Shown: positions 1 to 7,724, counted from the first letter of the stretch. The stretch is 36,078 bases of DNA from Pseudomonadota bacterium (GCA_030523245.1 JAUNIW010000008.1:1-36078), one strand, 5' to 3'. Made by a program: numbers and translations. Notes: generated by a model not told the origin, from the letters alone.

Positions 1-2
1 TA

Positions 3-180
3 TATTCGGAAATTTTTTTATCAAAACTATTCAAAAAATACAATTCTATAAAATTGGTATCAATAACCGCGAACTTTGCTGCTTTTTCGCACCAATAGCA
101 TTGTTTTGGCTGTTAAATTGGCACGGGATACAAAAGGATTTGTAAAAACATATCCCAATCCTGATTATTACCTGAAATAA
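3..180 (+). pseudogene. Decayed 3' end of an unrecognised gene at the left edge
   Basis: Frame 3 is open from the edge and encodes a protein-like stretch ending ...LVSITANFAAFSHQ before TAG at 96-98. From position 91, frame 1 carries on with equally protein-like sequence containing LAVKLARDTKGFVKTYPNP and stops with TAA at 178-180. The two pieces abut, which suggests one coding region broken by a frameshift near 90. I do not recognise the family. It could also be two chance open stretches, or a real gene ending at 98. Only the tail is in the window. Confidence 0.3.
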
Positions 181-258
181 ATTAGTTAACCTTTTTTCCC
201 TTGAAGTTGGTTGTTTTTAATACAGATTATTCTTCTGCGGAAAATTGAATAACATCTT

Positions 259-1071
259 TTAACGTTCCTTGCTGAATATAGCTATTTTTAGGTATTTAGG
301 TAAAGAATATTGCATTTTTGATAAAGGCTCCATTTTATCGAGAATCTTGCCAGTTCTATCGTCTGTTGACCAATATGCACACCCAATCATTTTATCTACT
401 CTCTTATGTTTATTGACGATTTCTTTAACACAATCCTTAAATTGCATATTGAATTCATGGTTATCAGTGTTTCTCAAATTCTTCATAATTTTCATTAAAT
501 TTTTTAAAGGCTCATTTTCTTCATACTTATCTGTAAACTTATTTACAGCCTTCATTAGATTAAACATTCCGTTAACATTTTCTTTTAGCTTTTCCGGATT
601 TTGATAAATTTTTGTTTGTAAATCCTCAAAGGAGGTAAAACTACGTATGTTTTCAGGCATATTGTGTCTAGCTTCCAGATTAGCTTCTATGGCCATTAAA
701 TCTGAGCGAGATAACTTTGTTTTATTGACAAGTGCTTTCAATTCATCGGCTTCTATAAGCGCAAACTTAGAAGCAGCCAATTTTTCAGCATTACTAAAAG
801 GAAAATCAACACTATATGTTTTTTCGCTAATTTGAAAATCATATTTGTGCTTGGAAATTACGAAATTTTCACTTGAACCATCAACAATTATTGAACCATC
901 TTGTGTCCACAAAATTTTAATTGTTTTGTCATCCACTTTTGCATTTACGACATTGTCTTTTTTCGTATAATTTCCTAACACGTCACCATACATACCCATA
1001 CCATACTCAGGCTCATAAGTTCTTTCTTCGTTATAATTTCCTTTCTCTTTAGGATAAAATTCTATTTTCAC
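259..1071 (-). CDS. Uncharacterised protein, probably the distal part of an interrupted gene
   Basis: I do not recognise this protein. The open frame from a GTG at 1071 gives 270 residues, rich in Lys, Glu and Asn. The first third looks beta-rich and the remainder (from about residue 100) is mainly helical, with no signal peptide or membrane segment. The GTG is probably not the true start: the same frame stays open and protein-like upstream to a TAA at 1150-1152, and beyond that stop it continues to about 1197. A second frame then takes over up to the end of the P-loop gene at 1242. No Shine-Dalgarno sequence precedes the GTG. It lies downstream of, and in the same direction as, the P-loop and DHH-like genes, so it was probably the third gene of that operon. 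It may be a pseudogene. Confidence 0.5.
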   Translation of the reverse strand: MKIEFYPKEKGNYNEERTYEPEYGMGMYGDVLGNYTKKDNVVNAKVDDKTIKILWTQDGSIIVDGSSENFVISKHKYDFQISEKTYSVDFPFSNAEKLAASKFALIEADELKALVNKTKLSRSDLMAIEANLEARHNMPENIRSFTSFEDLQTKIYQNPEKLKENVNGMFNLMKAVNKFTDKYEENEPLKNLMKIMKNLRNTDNHEFNMQFKDCVKEIVNKHKRVDKMIGCAYWSTDDRTGKILDKMEPLSKMQYSLPKYLKIAIFSKER

Positions 1072-1241
1072 ATCTGCTTTATAATCATTTGCATCGAATC
1101 CTTGCCTTGCTATAAATTCGTCTGTCTTGTTTTCATAAGAAATATTTTTTTATTCATAAGTTTTTTCCTTGTAAGATTGTGTAATTTTGTTATTTTCTTA
1201 AATATGACACATCTTCAACTTGCGGTGTATATTTCAACTGT

Positions 1242-2324
1242 TCATTCAATTTCTTTTTGACTCTTTACCACTGCGTTAAGTATTTTATGATTGGGCATTT
1301 GTCTCTTAGCGGCTTTTGTCTGAATATCTGCTGTTGTCTTTCCGTTCGGCCCACTCATTTTGCCTAATTTTAGATTTTTCATACCGACCTTAATTTTCAG
1401 CGTTTCCATTTTTTCCTGTAAATAATCTCGTTGTTCAGTTGTTTTATCAAATGAAACCCCGATAATTTCGACATTCGGTTGACCGAATATACGTTTAGTA
1501 ACATCATCACGCTTAAAACCTGAACGATTACCAAGCACGATAACATCAGCTTTAATTACTTCCGGTAATTCATCAACGGAATCTGTCTCGAATACCGTCA
1601 AGCCTTGTAAATGGCTGGCCAAGGTAGATTTTCCGGTTCCTGACGCTCCCTCAATAATCCAAACCGGACGATTTTCCATAGCCCGCGCCAACGGGGTAAA
1701 TAGTTCTTTGTTAACAGACACTCCTCCCTTTGGATAATAAATATCAATACCGTAATTAGAATAGGTAAACACATTATTTTCTATCACCTTTTCTCTTTCA
1801 TCAACGGCATCACTACAGTAAGCATCAGTAATAGCATCACCTACTGTATCACGAGCAATATTACCATCTTCATCCTGTTTATAAATGGTTTGTTGCTCCC
1901 ATGACAAGTTATCGGGATTAATTGAAAATCCGGTAATAATCGTTGGTTCTGTCGGAATATGTGAGAGAGGAATGTCTTTTTCAAGTTTTTCTATTTTCAT
2001 GTGACCAAATGATGCCGTGCTATATCTCGAATAGCTGGTTCCATAAGAATTACTTAAACTAAGTAGATATTTATTTTTGTTCTTTAAGTCTTTTACTATC
2101 AATTTATAACGTTCATCGTTAATATCGCCAGCTTCTGTATCGTCCGAATAACCGCTTGTGGTCAGATATTTTTCTACAGCCAAACCTAAAACCTGAATAC
2201 GTCCTCGTTTTAACCAATCTGCTGTATTTTTCTCGGCTATCTCCTCTACAAATTGTTTTTCCCCTAATCTACCTTGTTCTTTATCTAATTCATCATTAAA
2301 TTCATTAAGTTTCAATTTTGGCAT
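1242..2324 (-). CDS. P-loop NTPase / polynucleotide-kinase-like protein with unknown N-terminal domain
   Basis: This 360-residue protein has a clear Walker A motif, GASGTGKST at residues 226-234, preceded by the hydrophobic strand VWIIE. A second strand (ADVIVLGNRSG, near residue 260) could carry the Walker B or substrate-site role. The small C-terminal domain, about 130 residues after the P-loop, is the size of a nucleotide/polynucleotide-kinase-like or zeta-toxin-like fold rather than a full AAA+ module. Residues 1-215 form a separate acidic domain that I do not recognise. The start is supported by GGAG eight or so bases upstream of ATG. It lies 128 bases downstream of the DHH-like gene on the same strand. 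What it phosphorylates or hydrolyses cannot be told from the sequence. The P-loop is certain; the kinase reading is inference. Confidence 0.65.
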   Translation of the reverse strand: MPKLKLNEFNDELDKEQGRLGEKQFVEEIAEKNTADWLKRGRIQVLGLAVEKYLTTSGYSDDTEAGDINDERYKLIVKDLKNKNKYLLSLSNSYGTSYSRYSTASFGHMKIEKLEKDIPLSHIPTEPTIITGFSINPDNLSWEQQTIYKQDEDGNIARDTVGDAITDAYCSDAVDEREKVIENNVFTYSNYGIDIYYPKGGVSVNKELFTPLARAMENRPVWIIEGASGTGKSTLASHLQGLTVFETDSVDELPEVIKADVIVLGNRSGFKRDDVTKRIFGQPNVEIIGVSFDKTTEQRDYLQEKMETLKIKVGMKNLKLGKMSGPNGKTTADIQTKAAKRQMPNHKILNAVVKSQKEIE

Positions 2325-2452
2325 AATTTTTCTCCTTTGTTATAGTTTCACAGTCATTGTTGCATGCTGAAAAACATAAGATTTATTGTATTTCGTTTGG
2401 AAAACCTACAGATATCAACCTTGCTGATTATTCATCACCTCTTATCATTATA

Positions 2453-3451
2453 TTATTCTCCAAGGCCTTTACCGCTGCCAGCAATACCGGTATTAGATGT
2501 AACTTTTGCCTTATACTCAGGCGCTAAATGAGCAAATACCGTCTTTTTAATGTCGGACAAACTGATATTACAGTTTTCGCCTTGTTTTGAACCTTTAAAG
2601 GTTGGACTGCCACCCCAACCGGATTCTATTTGATTGAACCGATCTGCAACAGCATTCAAATCAGCATAACCGACTTCGTGTTGACAAATACTAACTTTCC
2701 GGAAAGGTTCGCCTTGAGGACCCAATTTCATAGCCGGATTCACAGCAACAACCACCGGCGCCATGGAATATCCGACATTGGTTGCACAGGATAATGTTGT
2801 TTCTACATAAGCAACTCCTCCGACAACTTCAGTTTTGATTTCACCTGATTTCACTCTTTCAATAATACCGTTTTGAACAATACGATAATTATTCATTGTT
2901 GTTTCATCAACATTTCCGGTATCAATAAACTGCTCAACATCTTCAATATTCTTGGGTGTTACCATAAATACCCTAATCGAAGAAGCTAGAGCCGCTGTTT
3001 TATTATCTGGATCAAAAGCCTGTTCTATAGGTTTGGGACCATTCCACTTAGCGCCTTGAAATGCATCATGTTCATTAATTTTTGCAACATTTTCATTATA
3101 TTCAACTGATTGACCTTGCAAAAATCTATCTGCCAGAACAAATGAAGCTATCGAATCTACATCCACACGATTGGTAACAAAAACAACATCTTGTCCTTTA
3201 TATTCTGCAAGCAGATTTTCGGCATTTTGAGCAACTGTTTTAGCGCAACATTCCGCCGCATTTCCATATGTATGTTGAGGATCAATATTTTTATCACATA
3301 ATGCGGCCAATTCCGGGACAGTCATTTCTAAACCCACAATTTTCTTACCTGCACCAGTCATGGTTTGTAATTTTTTCACCTCTGTTTCACGAACATTTTC
3401 ACCGGTTTTCGGGTTTTTCATTGCAGGGTTAATATACATAAATTCAGACAT
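2453..3451 (-). CDS. Divergent DHH-superfamily phosphoesterase-like protein
   Basis: The protein has 332 residues and no signal peptide. The segment DVVFVTNRVDVDSIASFVLAD (residues 88-108) has the shape of a DHH motif I: a hydrophobic strand, then Asp-x-Asp-Ser and a small-residue helix. NIDPQH at 55-60 precedes it. Near the C-terminus GWGGSPTFKGSKQG (278-291) resembles the glycine-rich GGH...G loop of a DHHA1 substrate domain, with Ser in the His position. DHH proteins cleave phosphodiester or phosphoanhydride bonds in nanoRNA, cyclic dinucleotides or polyphosphate. The canonical DHH triplet itself is not seen, so this is a remote relative and its activity is unproven. AAGGAGG lies seven bases upstream of ATG, and a good promoter precedes it. 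It heads the operon with the P-loop gene. Confidence 0.5.
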   Translation of the reverse strand: MSEFMYINPAMKNPKTGENVRETEVKKLQTMTGAGKKIVGLEMTVPELAALCDKNIDPQHTYGNAAECCAKTVAQNAENLLAEYKGQDVVFVTNRVDVDSIASFVLADRFLQGQSVEYNENVAKINEHDAFQGAKWNGPKPIEQAFDPDNKTAALASSIRVFMVTPKNIEDVEQFIDTGNVDETTMNNYRIVQNGIIERVKSGEIKTEVVGGVAYVETTLSCATNVGYSMAPVVVAVNPAMKLGPQGEPFRKVSICQHEVGYADLNAVADRFNQIESGWGGSPTFKGSKQGENCNISLSDIKKTVFAHLAPEYKAKVTSNTGIAGSGKGLGE

Positions 3452-3487
3452 ATCGGCCTCCTTTAGATAAATTTAATTTATAAGTAA

Positions 3488-3516
3488 TTTATGTCATAAA
3501 CCAACGTTTTTGTCAA
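3488..3516 (-). promoter_or_regulatory. Sigma-70 promoter of the DHH-like / P-loop operon
   Basis: On the minus strand a perfect TTGACA (3516-3511) is followed after 17 bases by CATAAA (3493-3488). The AAGGAGG and ATG of the DHH-like gene follow about 25-37 bases further on. The -35 box is exact; the -10 box matches four of six positions. Confidence 0.5.
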
Positions 3517-3619
3517 CATTTTTATGATTTTATTTTTTGTAAAAAACCAAGTAAAAATAATAAGCTAATTTCTTTTAATTTGGAACACATTTACTTCTTT
3601 GCATTCGGTCAAAAACGTT
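3503..3619. repeat. Inverted 10-mer pair between divergent genes (operator or recombination half-sites)
   Basis: AACGTTTTTG at 3503-3512 recurs exactly inverted as CAAAAACGTT at 3610-3619, in the region between the minus-strand DHH-like operon and the plus-strand serine recombinase. The left copy lies against the -35 box and spacer of the minus promoter. The right copy lies about 45 bases upstream of the recombinase start, where its promoter should be. Serine recombinases often bind such sites next to their own gene, so these could be operators or res-type half-sites. AT-rich context makes chance possible. Confidence 0.35.
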
Positions 3620-3665
3620 CTAATAAATTGACCTGTATTTTTTAAGAAAATTTAAGGAGAAAACT

Positions 3666-4262
3666 ATGGATGTTATTGGTTATATTCGGGTGAGTTCCGC
3701 CAAGCAAACACTTGAACACCAACGCTTTGAGATTGAACAATATGCCAAAAAACATAAATTGAAAGTTGATAATTGGGTCGAAGAAAAAATATCTTCCCGA
3801 AAAGCCCTGAGAAACCGCAAACTTGGCACTTTATTAGATAATTTGCAGGAAAATGATATACTTATCTCTTGCGAAATCTCCCGATTAGGCAGATCTTTGC
3901 TTGAAGTTATGCGGATTTTGGAAACCTGCCTTAATAAAAATTGCCAAGTCTGGACTCTGAAAGAAAATTACCGATTAGGAAATGATATACAATCAAAAGT
4001 TCTGGCATTCGCCTTTGGCTTAGCTGCTGAAATTGAGAGAAATCTTATCTCCCAACGTACAAAATCATCTCTTGCCAATCTCAAAGCATCAGGCAAAAAA
4101 CTCGGCCGGCCGTTCTCCGCAGAATCAAAAAAGCTGAAACTCACTAAAAATGCTAAAAAAATAAGAAATCTGCTCGCCAAAGGCATTTCCCAAACACAAA
4201 TAGCCCAAATTCTCGGCGTCCAACGCAGCACATTAAGACGTTTTATTGAGAGAATGACTTAA
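3666..4262 (+). CDS. Serine recombinase (resolvase/invertase family)
   Basis: This 198-residue protein matches the small serine recombinases in length and order. The N-terminal catalytic domain starts YIRVSSAKQ with the nucleophile Ser10 and Arg8, followed by the ISRLGRS signature at 71-77 and a long E-helix (about 105-130). The C-terminus (about 160-196) is a helix-turn-helix of the Hin type, with GISQTQIAQILGV as the turn. Such enzymes cut and rejoin DNA at paired short sites through a phosphoserine bond, resolving transposon cointegrates or inverting segments. AAGGAG lies about six bases before ATG. It is divergent from the DHH-like/P-loop operon and no transposase is next to it, so it may be a stand-alone invertase/resolvase or the remnant of a mobile element. 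No recombination site can be fixed beyond the inverted 10-mers upstream. Confidence 0.9.
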   Translation: MDVIGYIRVSSAKQTLEHQRFEIEQYAKKHKLKVDNWVEEKISSRKALRNRKLGTLLDNLQENDILISCEISRLGRSLLEVMRILETCLNKNCQVWTLKENYRLGNDIQSKVLAFAFGLAAEIERNLISQRTKSSLANLKASGKKLGRPFSAESKKLKLTKNAKKIRNLLAKGISQTQIAQILGVQRSTLRRFIERMT

Positions 4263-4266
4263 TATC

Positions 4267-4300
4267 GTAATGTTAATGGCAAAAAGTTAATCTACATTAC
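4267..4300. repeat. Imperfect inverted repeat just after the recombinase gene
   Basis: GTAATGTTAAT (4267-4277) and ATCTACATTAC (4290-4300) pair at nine of eleven positions around a 12-base loop. No T-run follows, so it is a poor terminator. It could be a recombinase-binding site. The rest of 4263-4520 holds no gene that I can support. Confidence 0.25.
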
Positions 4301-4532
4301 CGACTAACCACTCCAAGACATTCAAACGCTTACCTCTTTGCGAGCGCATTTTATCAACAATTACTCCTCGTCCTATTTACTCTTCCGATAATCTCAGCCG
4401 CAGAAAACCTTACAATATAATTATCCAACGTGTGCAACTAATACAAACCTCTTTTCAGGCAAATAATAAATTTGACAAAAAACTCTTTACATCATCTCTG
4501 TATTATGATATTTAAAATCAGGAGTGAATCGT

Positions 4533-5723
4533 ATGGTCAATAACAAGCAATTTATAGAATTTCAGGAAAAAATCGGGGACTTGAAACATCTGAAAAGAAC
4601 CGGTTGGGTTGTCAGAGGAGTACCTGCGGCAGAAACAGTTGCCTCTCATTCCTGGCGAATGGCTTTAATGGCAATGCAAAAAGAAAATGAACTGGCATCT
4701 ATGGGGGTTAATGTTTCAAAAGTAGTTGAAATGTGTCTGGTTCATGATGTTGCCGAAGCTGTTATCGGAGATATTATTCCGGAAAATTTTCAAGCTTCCG
4801 ATAAAAAAATTTCAAGAGAAGAAAAAATAAAATCAGAGAAAAAAGCAATCAACGATTTATCTGAAAAGTACAATTTTCCCAAATTAAAATCTTTGTTTAA
4901 TGAATATGAAAAAGGTCAGACAACAGAGGCAAAAGTCGTTAAAGACTTAGACAAAACAGATATGATTTTGCAAGCTTATGAATATATGCAAGAATATCCA
5001 GAACTGACAAGATTAGATGAATTTATGGCATATAATGAAAAAGATGTAACTTTGCCTGTCTTTGCTTCGGCGTTAAAAGAAATAAAATCAAGACAAGAAA
5101 AAGGTGAAACAAAAGAAGATAAATTTATTGATTTTCAGATTTTAGCGGGAAAATTAAAGCATCTGGAGCGCAGCGGACCGAAAATGTACAATATTGCAAA
5201 TTGCGAAACTGTTGCTTCTCATTGTTTTAGGACGGCCATTATGGCATTGCATTTAGAAGAAGATTTAAAAGAACAAGGTCTAAATGTTCAGTCAATTATC
5301 AGAACGGCAATTGTTCATGACATAGGGGAAGCCGTTATTGGAGATATTGTACCGGAAAAATGGCAAAAAGGCGCAAAAATATCTAAAGAAGGGAAGCATA
5401 AAAAAGAAGTTGAAGCTATTGTCGGTATGTCCCGAAAATTTGCCGTACCTTTTATATGGAAAGCTTTTGATACAATGGAACGCAGAGCAACCCCCGAAGC
5501 GTCTATGACCAAAGATTTAGAAATTTTTGAAAGCATTCAACAAGCCTACGAATATATAAAAATATACCCTGAAAAAGCTATTTTGCGAGAATATGTACCC
5601 TATCACCAGCCAAGAATAAAATCTGATTTAGTACAGGGGCTCATTGACGGCATTAAAATAAAACAGGACAGATTTCTTACATCGAAAAATTTTCCGACCT
5701 TTTATAAAGAGGGCGGAAGATAA
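4533..5723 (+). CDS. Tandem HD-domain protein, YfbR/HDDC2-like 5'-deoxynucleotidase duplicated in one chain
   Basis: This 396-residue protein contains two complete HD domains. Repeat 1 has ETVASHSWR (His39), LVHDVAEAVIGD (His71-Asp72, Glu75, Asp80) and KDLDK (Asp138). Repeat 2 has ETVASHCFR (His230), IVHDIGEAVIGD (His262-Asp263, Glu266, Asp271) and TKDLE (Asp328). The AEAxxGD pattern is that of YfbR and HDDC2, which remove the 5'-phosphate of deoxynucleoside monophosphates; they are normally single-domain proteins of about 200 residues and act as dimers. Both metal sites look intact, so this may be a covalent pseudo-dimer. ATG at 4533 is preferred because AGGAG lies eight bases before it; the GTG at 4524 overlaps that AGGAG. 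TTGACA at 4472-4477 has no well-spaced -10 box. A strong terminator follows. Confidence 0.8.
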   Translation: MVNNKQFIEFQEKIGDLKHLKRTGWVVRGVPAAETVASHSWRMALMAMQKENELASMGVNVSKVVEMCLVHDVAEAVIGDIIPENFQASDKKISREEKIKSEKKAINDLSEKYNFPKLKSLFNEYEKGQTTEAKVVKDLDKTDMILQAYEYMQEYPELTRLDEFMAYNEKDVTLPVFASALKEIKSRQEKGETKEDKFIDFQILAGKLKHLERSGPKMYNIANCETVASHCFRTAIMALHLEEDLKEQGLNVQSIIRTAIVHDIGEAVIGDIVPEKWQKGAKISKEGKHKKEVEAIVGMSRKFAVPFIWKAFDTMERRATPEASMTKDLEIFESIQQAYEYIKIYPEKAILREYVPYHQPRIKSDLVQGLIDGIKIKQDRFLTSKNFPTFYKEGGR

Positions 5724-5806
5724 ATTTATAAAAGCTTTTTATTTTGCTAAATATATCAGTCATGATGATTATATATCCGGATTAAACAGATTTAATTCTA
5801 TAAATT

Positions 5807-5862
5807 AAACTGTTGGATGAGGGGATAATGTTTATGAAAACCTCAATCAACAGTTTTTTATT
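5807..5862 (+). terminator. Rho-independent terminator of the tandem-HD gene
   Basis: AAACTGTTG (5807-5815) pairs with CAACAGTTT (5848-5856). An inner GAGG/CCTC helix follows after a small mismatch, and the 3' arm runs into TTTTTTATTTT. It lies about 85 bases after the stop codon. Confidence 0.75.
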
Positions 5863-5980
5863 TTAGGTGGATTTGACTTTATTACAAATTATATTTATTG
5901 GGATATTTTATATCCGGTTCTGATTTTTTCTACTTATTGGAATTAAAAAAGCAGAACAAAAATTTAACTATTTAAATCGT

Positions 5981-6352
5981 CTAATTAAATGTTCCTTGTG
6001 TTTGAACAACATCCCAGTTTTCAATTTCGCCATTTTTATTAAATCCGATAAACAAATTAGTTTCTGTATAGATATATGTATCCTGACACCATGAAATAAT
6101 CCAGCCTAAAACAGGAAACAACCATTCATAGCGCCCGTGTCCTGATACATTTTTATATTCGTAATATTCTAAATCATCCTTTTCAAAAATAAGATTAGGT
6201 GTACCAAATCTTTGACGAACATCCTCTTTAGTAGTAAGGTCAGCCATTTGTTTATGAACACCCTCAGAAGAAGTTTCCAATTTTAAATTTCCGGTAGTCG
6301 TACTGCAGCCTAATAAAACAATGGTCAGACATAAAATAATCAATTTTTTCAT
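5981..6352 (-). CDS. Small lipoprotein with BamE/SmpA-like domain
   Basis: This is a 123-residue protein. The N-terminus is a lipoprotein signal peptide: MKKLI, a hydrophobic core and the lipobox LLGC, with the lipidated Cys at residue 16. The mature part contains TTKEDVRQRFGTPNLIFEKDD (residues 40-60), the VxxxFGxP signature of the SmpA/OmlA (BamE) fold, followed by alternating aromatic beta strands (YYEYKN). Family members are outer-membrane lipoproteins; BamE supports the barrel assembly machine, but many small paralogues with this fold have unknown partners. The segment WLFPVLGWIISW (about 80-92) is unusually hydrophobic for a mature lipoprotein. AAGGAG precedes ATG, and the upstream lipoprotein gene ends only 11 bases away, so the two are co-transcribed. 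It is probably not the housekeeping BamE. Confidence 0.7.
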   Translation of the reverse strand: MKKLIILCLTIVLLGCSTTTGNLKLETSSEGVHKQMADLTTKEDVRQRFGTPNLIFEKDDLEYYEYKNVSGHGRYEWLFPVLGWIISWCQDTYIYTETNLFIGFNKNGEIENWDVVQTQGTFN

Positions 6353-6363
6353 TTATTTTCTCC

Positions 6364-6987
6364 TTATTTTACCATTGCAATATCTACGGTAAAATCTTTG
6401 CCAAATTCCCGTTGCCATTTTTGTCTTTGCTCTTCCGGAATATTTTTTGATTTATCAGAAATCTTAAATGTATTAACAGATATTGACCCGTCTGGCCGGA
6501 CAGTATTTTCAGCTTTAATAAAATCAATGTGACCAATGTAAACGACTTCTCCAGGTTTAACCGTAAATCTGATTTTTTTGTCTCCTTCATAATGCTCATC
6601 AGTTACAATATGTGTTGTTGTCGTTTGCATACTGCCATAAACTTCGGTTGTTTGGTAAACATATTGAAGATATAAATTGATAACTTCATAAGTTCCGATA
6701 GAAAGCATTGCCGTATCATAAGCTTTTTCGCCAAGTAAAGTACTTAAAGAATATACTTCGCCGGACTGTACATTTCTAAAAGCGACAAGATTTGTATAGT
6801 TCGTGCTGAAAAAGCCGTCATCAGAGACATTGTCTGACATAGAAATAATAACTTCACCTCTGGCCCCAGAAGTAAATAATTCAGGACGAAATTGCTTGGT
6901 GGCAATAATCAAGCCATCAGGAGTCGGGGTTTGAGGAAAAGCACAGCCAACTAAGAGAAAAAGCAATAACAGGATACCTTTTTTCAT
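6364..6987 (-). CDS. Predicted lipoprotein of unknown function
   Basis: The protein has 207 residues from ATG at 6987, which is chosen because AAGGAG stands six bases upstream and because it yields a clean lipoprotein signal, MKKGILLLLFLLVGC, with lipidated Cys15. A longer frame begins at 7041 but only adds a non-signal leader. The mature part is beta-rich, with a central run of Tyr and Thr (YLQYVYQTTEVYGSMQTTTTH) and a later PGEVVYIGHIDF strand. That last segment is often seen in small lipoproteins that regulate surface chemistry, but I do not recognise the family. The BamE-like lipoprotein gene follows 11 bases downstream. A terminator for the gene upstream of it (7050-7069) separates this pair from the third lipoprotein. 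Confidence 0.65.
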   Translation of the reverse strand: MKKGILLLLFLLVGCAFPQTPTPDGLIIATKQFRPELFTSGARGEVIISMSDNVSDDGFFSTNYTNLVAFRNVQSGEVYSLSTLLGEKAYDTAMLSIGTYEVINLYLQYVYQTTEVYGSMQTTTTHIVTDEHYEGDKKIRFTVKPGEVVYIGHIDFIKAENTVRPDGSISVNTFKISDKSKNIPEEQRQKWQREFGKDFTVDIAMVK

Positions 6988-7042
6988 ATCAATCTCCTTT
7001 ATGTTAGCTATGAGTTTATGTCCTAAATTCATAAAAATCAAT

Positions 7043-7069
7043 AAAAAAACCGAGGCTGGTAAACCTCGG
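7043..7069 (-). terminator. Rho-independent terminator of the 7114-7539 gene
   Basis: CCGAGG (7050-7055) and CCTCGG (7064-7069) form a six-pair GC-rich stem with an eight-base loop. Read on the minus strand it is followed by seven Ts (7049-7043). It falls between the minus-strand genes at 7114-7539 and 6364-6987. Confidence 0.75.
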
Positions 7070-7113
7070 AAAATTTTTAATTTACTTTTTTTTAGATTGT
7101 CTGTTCGTCTGAA

Positions 7114-7539
7114 CTACACCGATTTTTTTGTTGATGAAAATCCAAAACATATGATACCGAGAACAAAAATACTCATCAAAATAATCAACCCCGTCTTATT
7201 TTCATGATACAACTCCTCAATTTGCAGGACGGACTGTTTACCGGCGACAGCCTGTATACCTGTTCGGTGCTCGGCTGTAAACAGGGTTACCAGCATGCCT
7301 TCGACGGGCTGAATGTCCTGTGTTATACTCATGGAACGCGGATTATGATCCGGAATGGTTATTTGAGCAACGGTGTACTGCGTTGTATCAATAACAACAT
7401 AGCAAAGTCCGCTTTTCACATCATATTGCAGATTTCCCGAACCTATAATTTTAGGATTTATCGGGGCGCTGTCAAAACAAGAACAACTTGTTAATGTCAT
7501 GCCCAGCAAGACAAAAAACAAAACCAATAACTTTTTCAT
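7114..7539 (-). CDS. Predicted lipoprotein with a C-terminal membrane segment
   Basis: This 141-residue protein of unknown function starts at ATG 7539; a TTG two codons upstream is possible, and neither has a good Shine-Dalgarno sequence. The N-terminus MKKLLVLFFVLLGMTLTSC fits a lipoprotein signal with Cys19. The following CF could give Cys21 as well. The middle is beta-rich (GLCYVVIDTTQYTVAQITI). A hydrophobic stretch near the C-terminus, GLIILMSIFVLGIICFGF (about 116-133), followed by STKKSV, looks like a single transmembrane helix with a cytoplasmic basic tail. A lipid anchor plus a terminal membrane helix would tie both ends to the inner membrane, which is unusual. It has its own terminator downstream. 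Confidence 0.6.
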   Translation of the reverse strand: MKKLLVLFFVLLGMTLTSCSCFDSAPINPKIIGSGNLQYDVKSGLCYVVIDTTQYTVAQITIPDHNPRSMSITQDIQPVEGMLVTLFTAEHRTGIQAVAGKQSVLQIEELYHENKTGLIILMSIFVLGIICFGFSSTKKSV

Positions 7540-7666
7540 ACGCAATAATTTTTTAATTCATAATTTGTTGTTATAATTATAAGTTTGTATCTGCTTTTAT
7601 AACTAAAACAGCAAAAAATATCAAGCCCAAAATCAAAATACAACTTTGTTCTACAAGTTAAAAAAT

Positions 7667-7695
7667 TTGCTTTTCTTCAAAGAATATGCTATATT
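7667..7695 (+). promoter_or_regulatory. Sigma-70 promoter of the 7725 gene
   Basis: TTGCTT (7667-7672), a 17-base spacer and TATATT (7690-7695), with a TGC extension just before the -10 box. The expected start of transcription, about 7702, lies just upstream of the AGGAG of the following gene. Confidence 0.55.
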
Positions 7696-7724
7696 TGTTA
7701 TATAATTTTCAGAGGAGACAGATA

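Noticed and set aside
4472-4510. TTGACA with TATTAT as a promoter for the tandem-HD gene
   Set aside because: The boxes are 23 bases apart, well outside the usual 16-18, and no better -10 box is seen.
4263-4520. Possible hidden small gene between the recombinase and tandem-HD genes
   Set aside because: Stops occur in all frames at short intervals and no ribosome site or conserved-looking peptide is seen.
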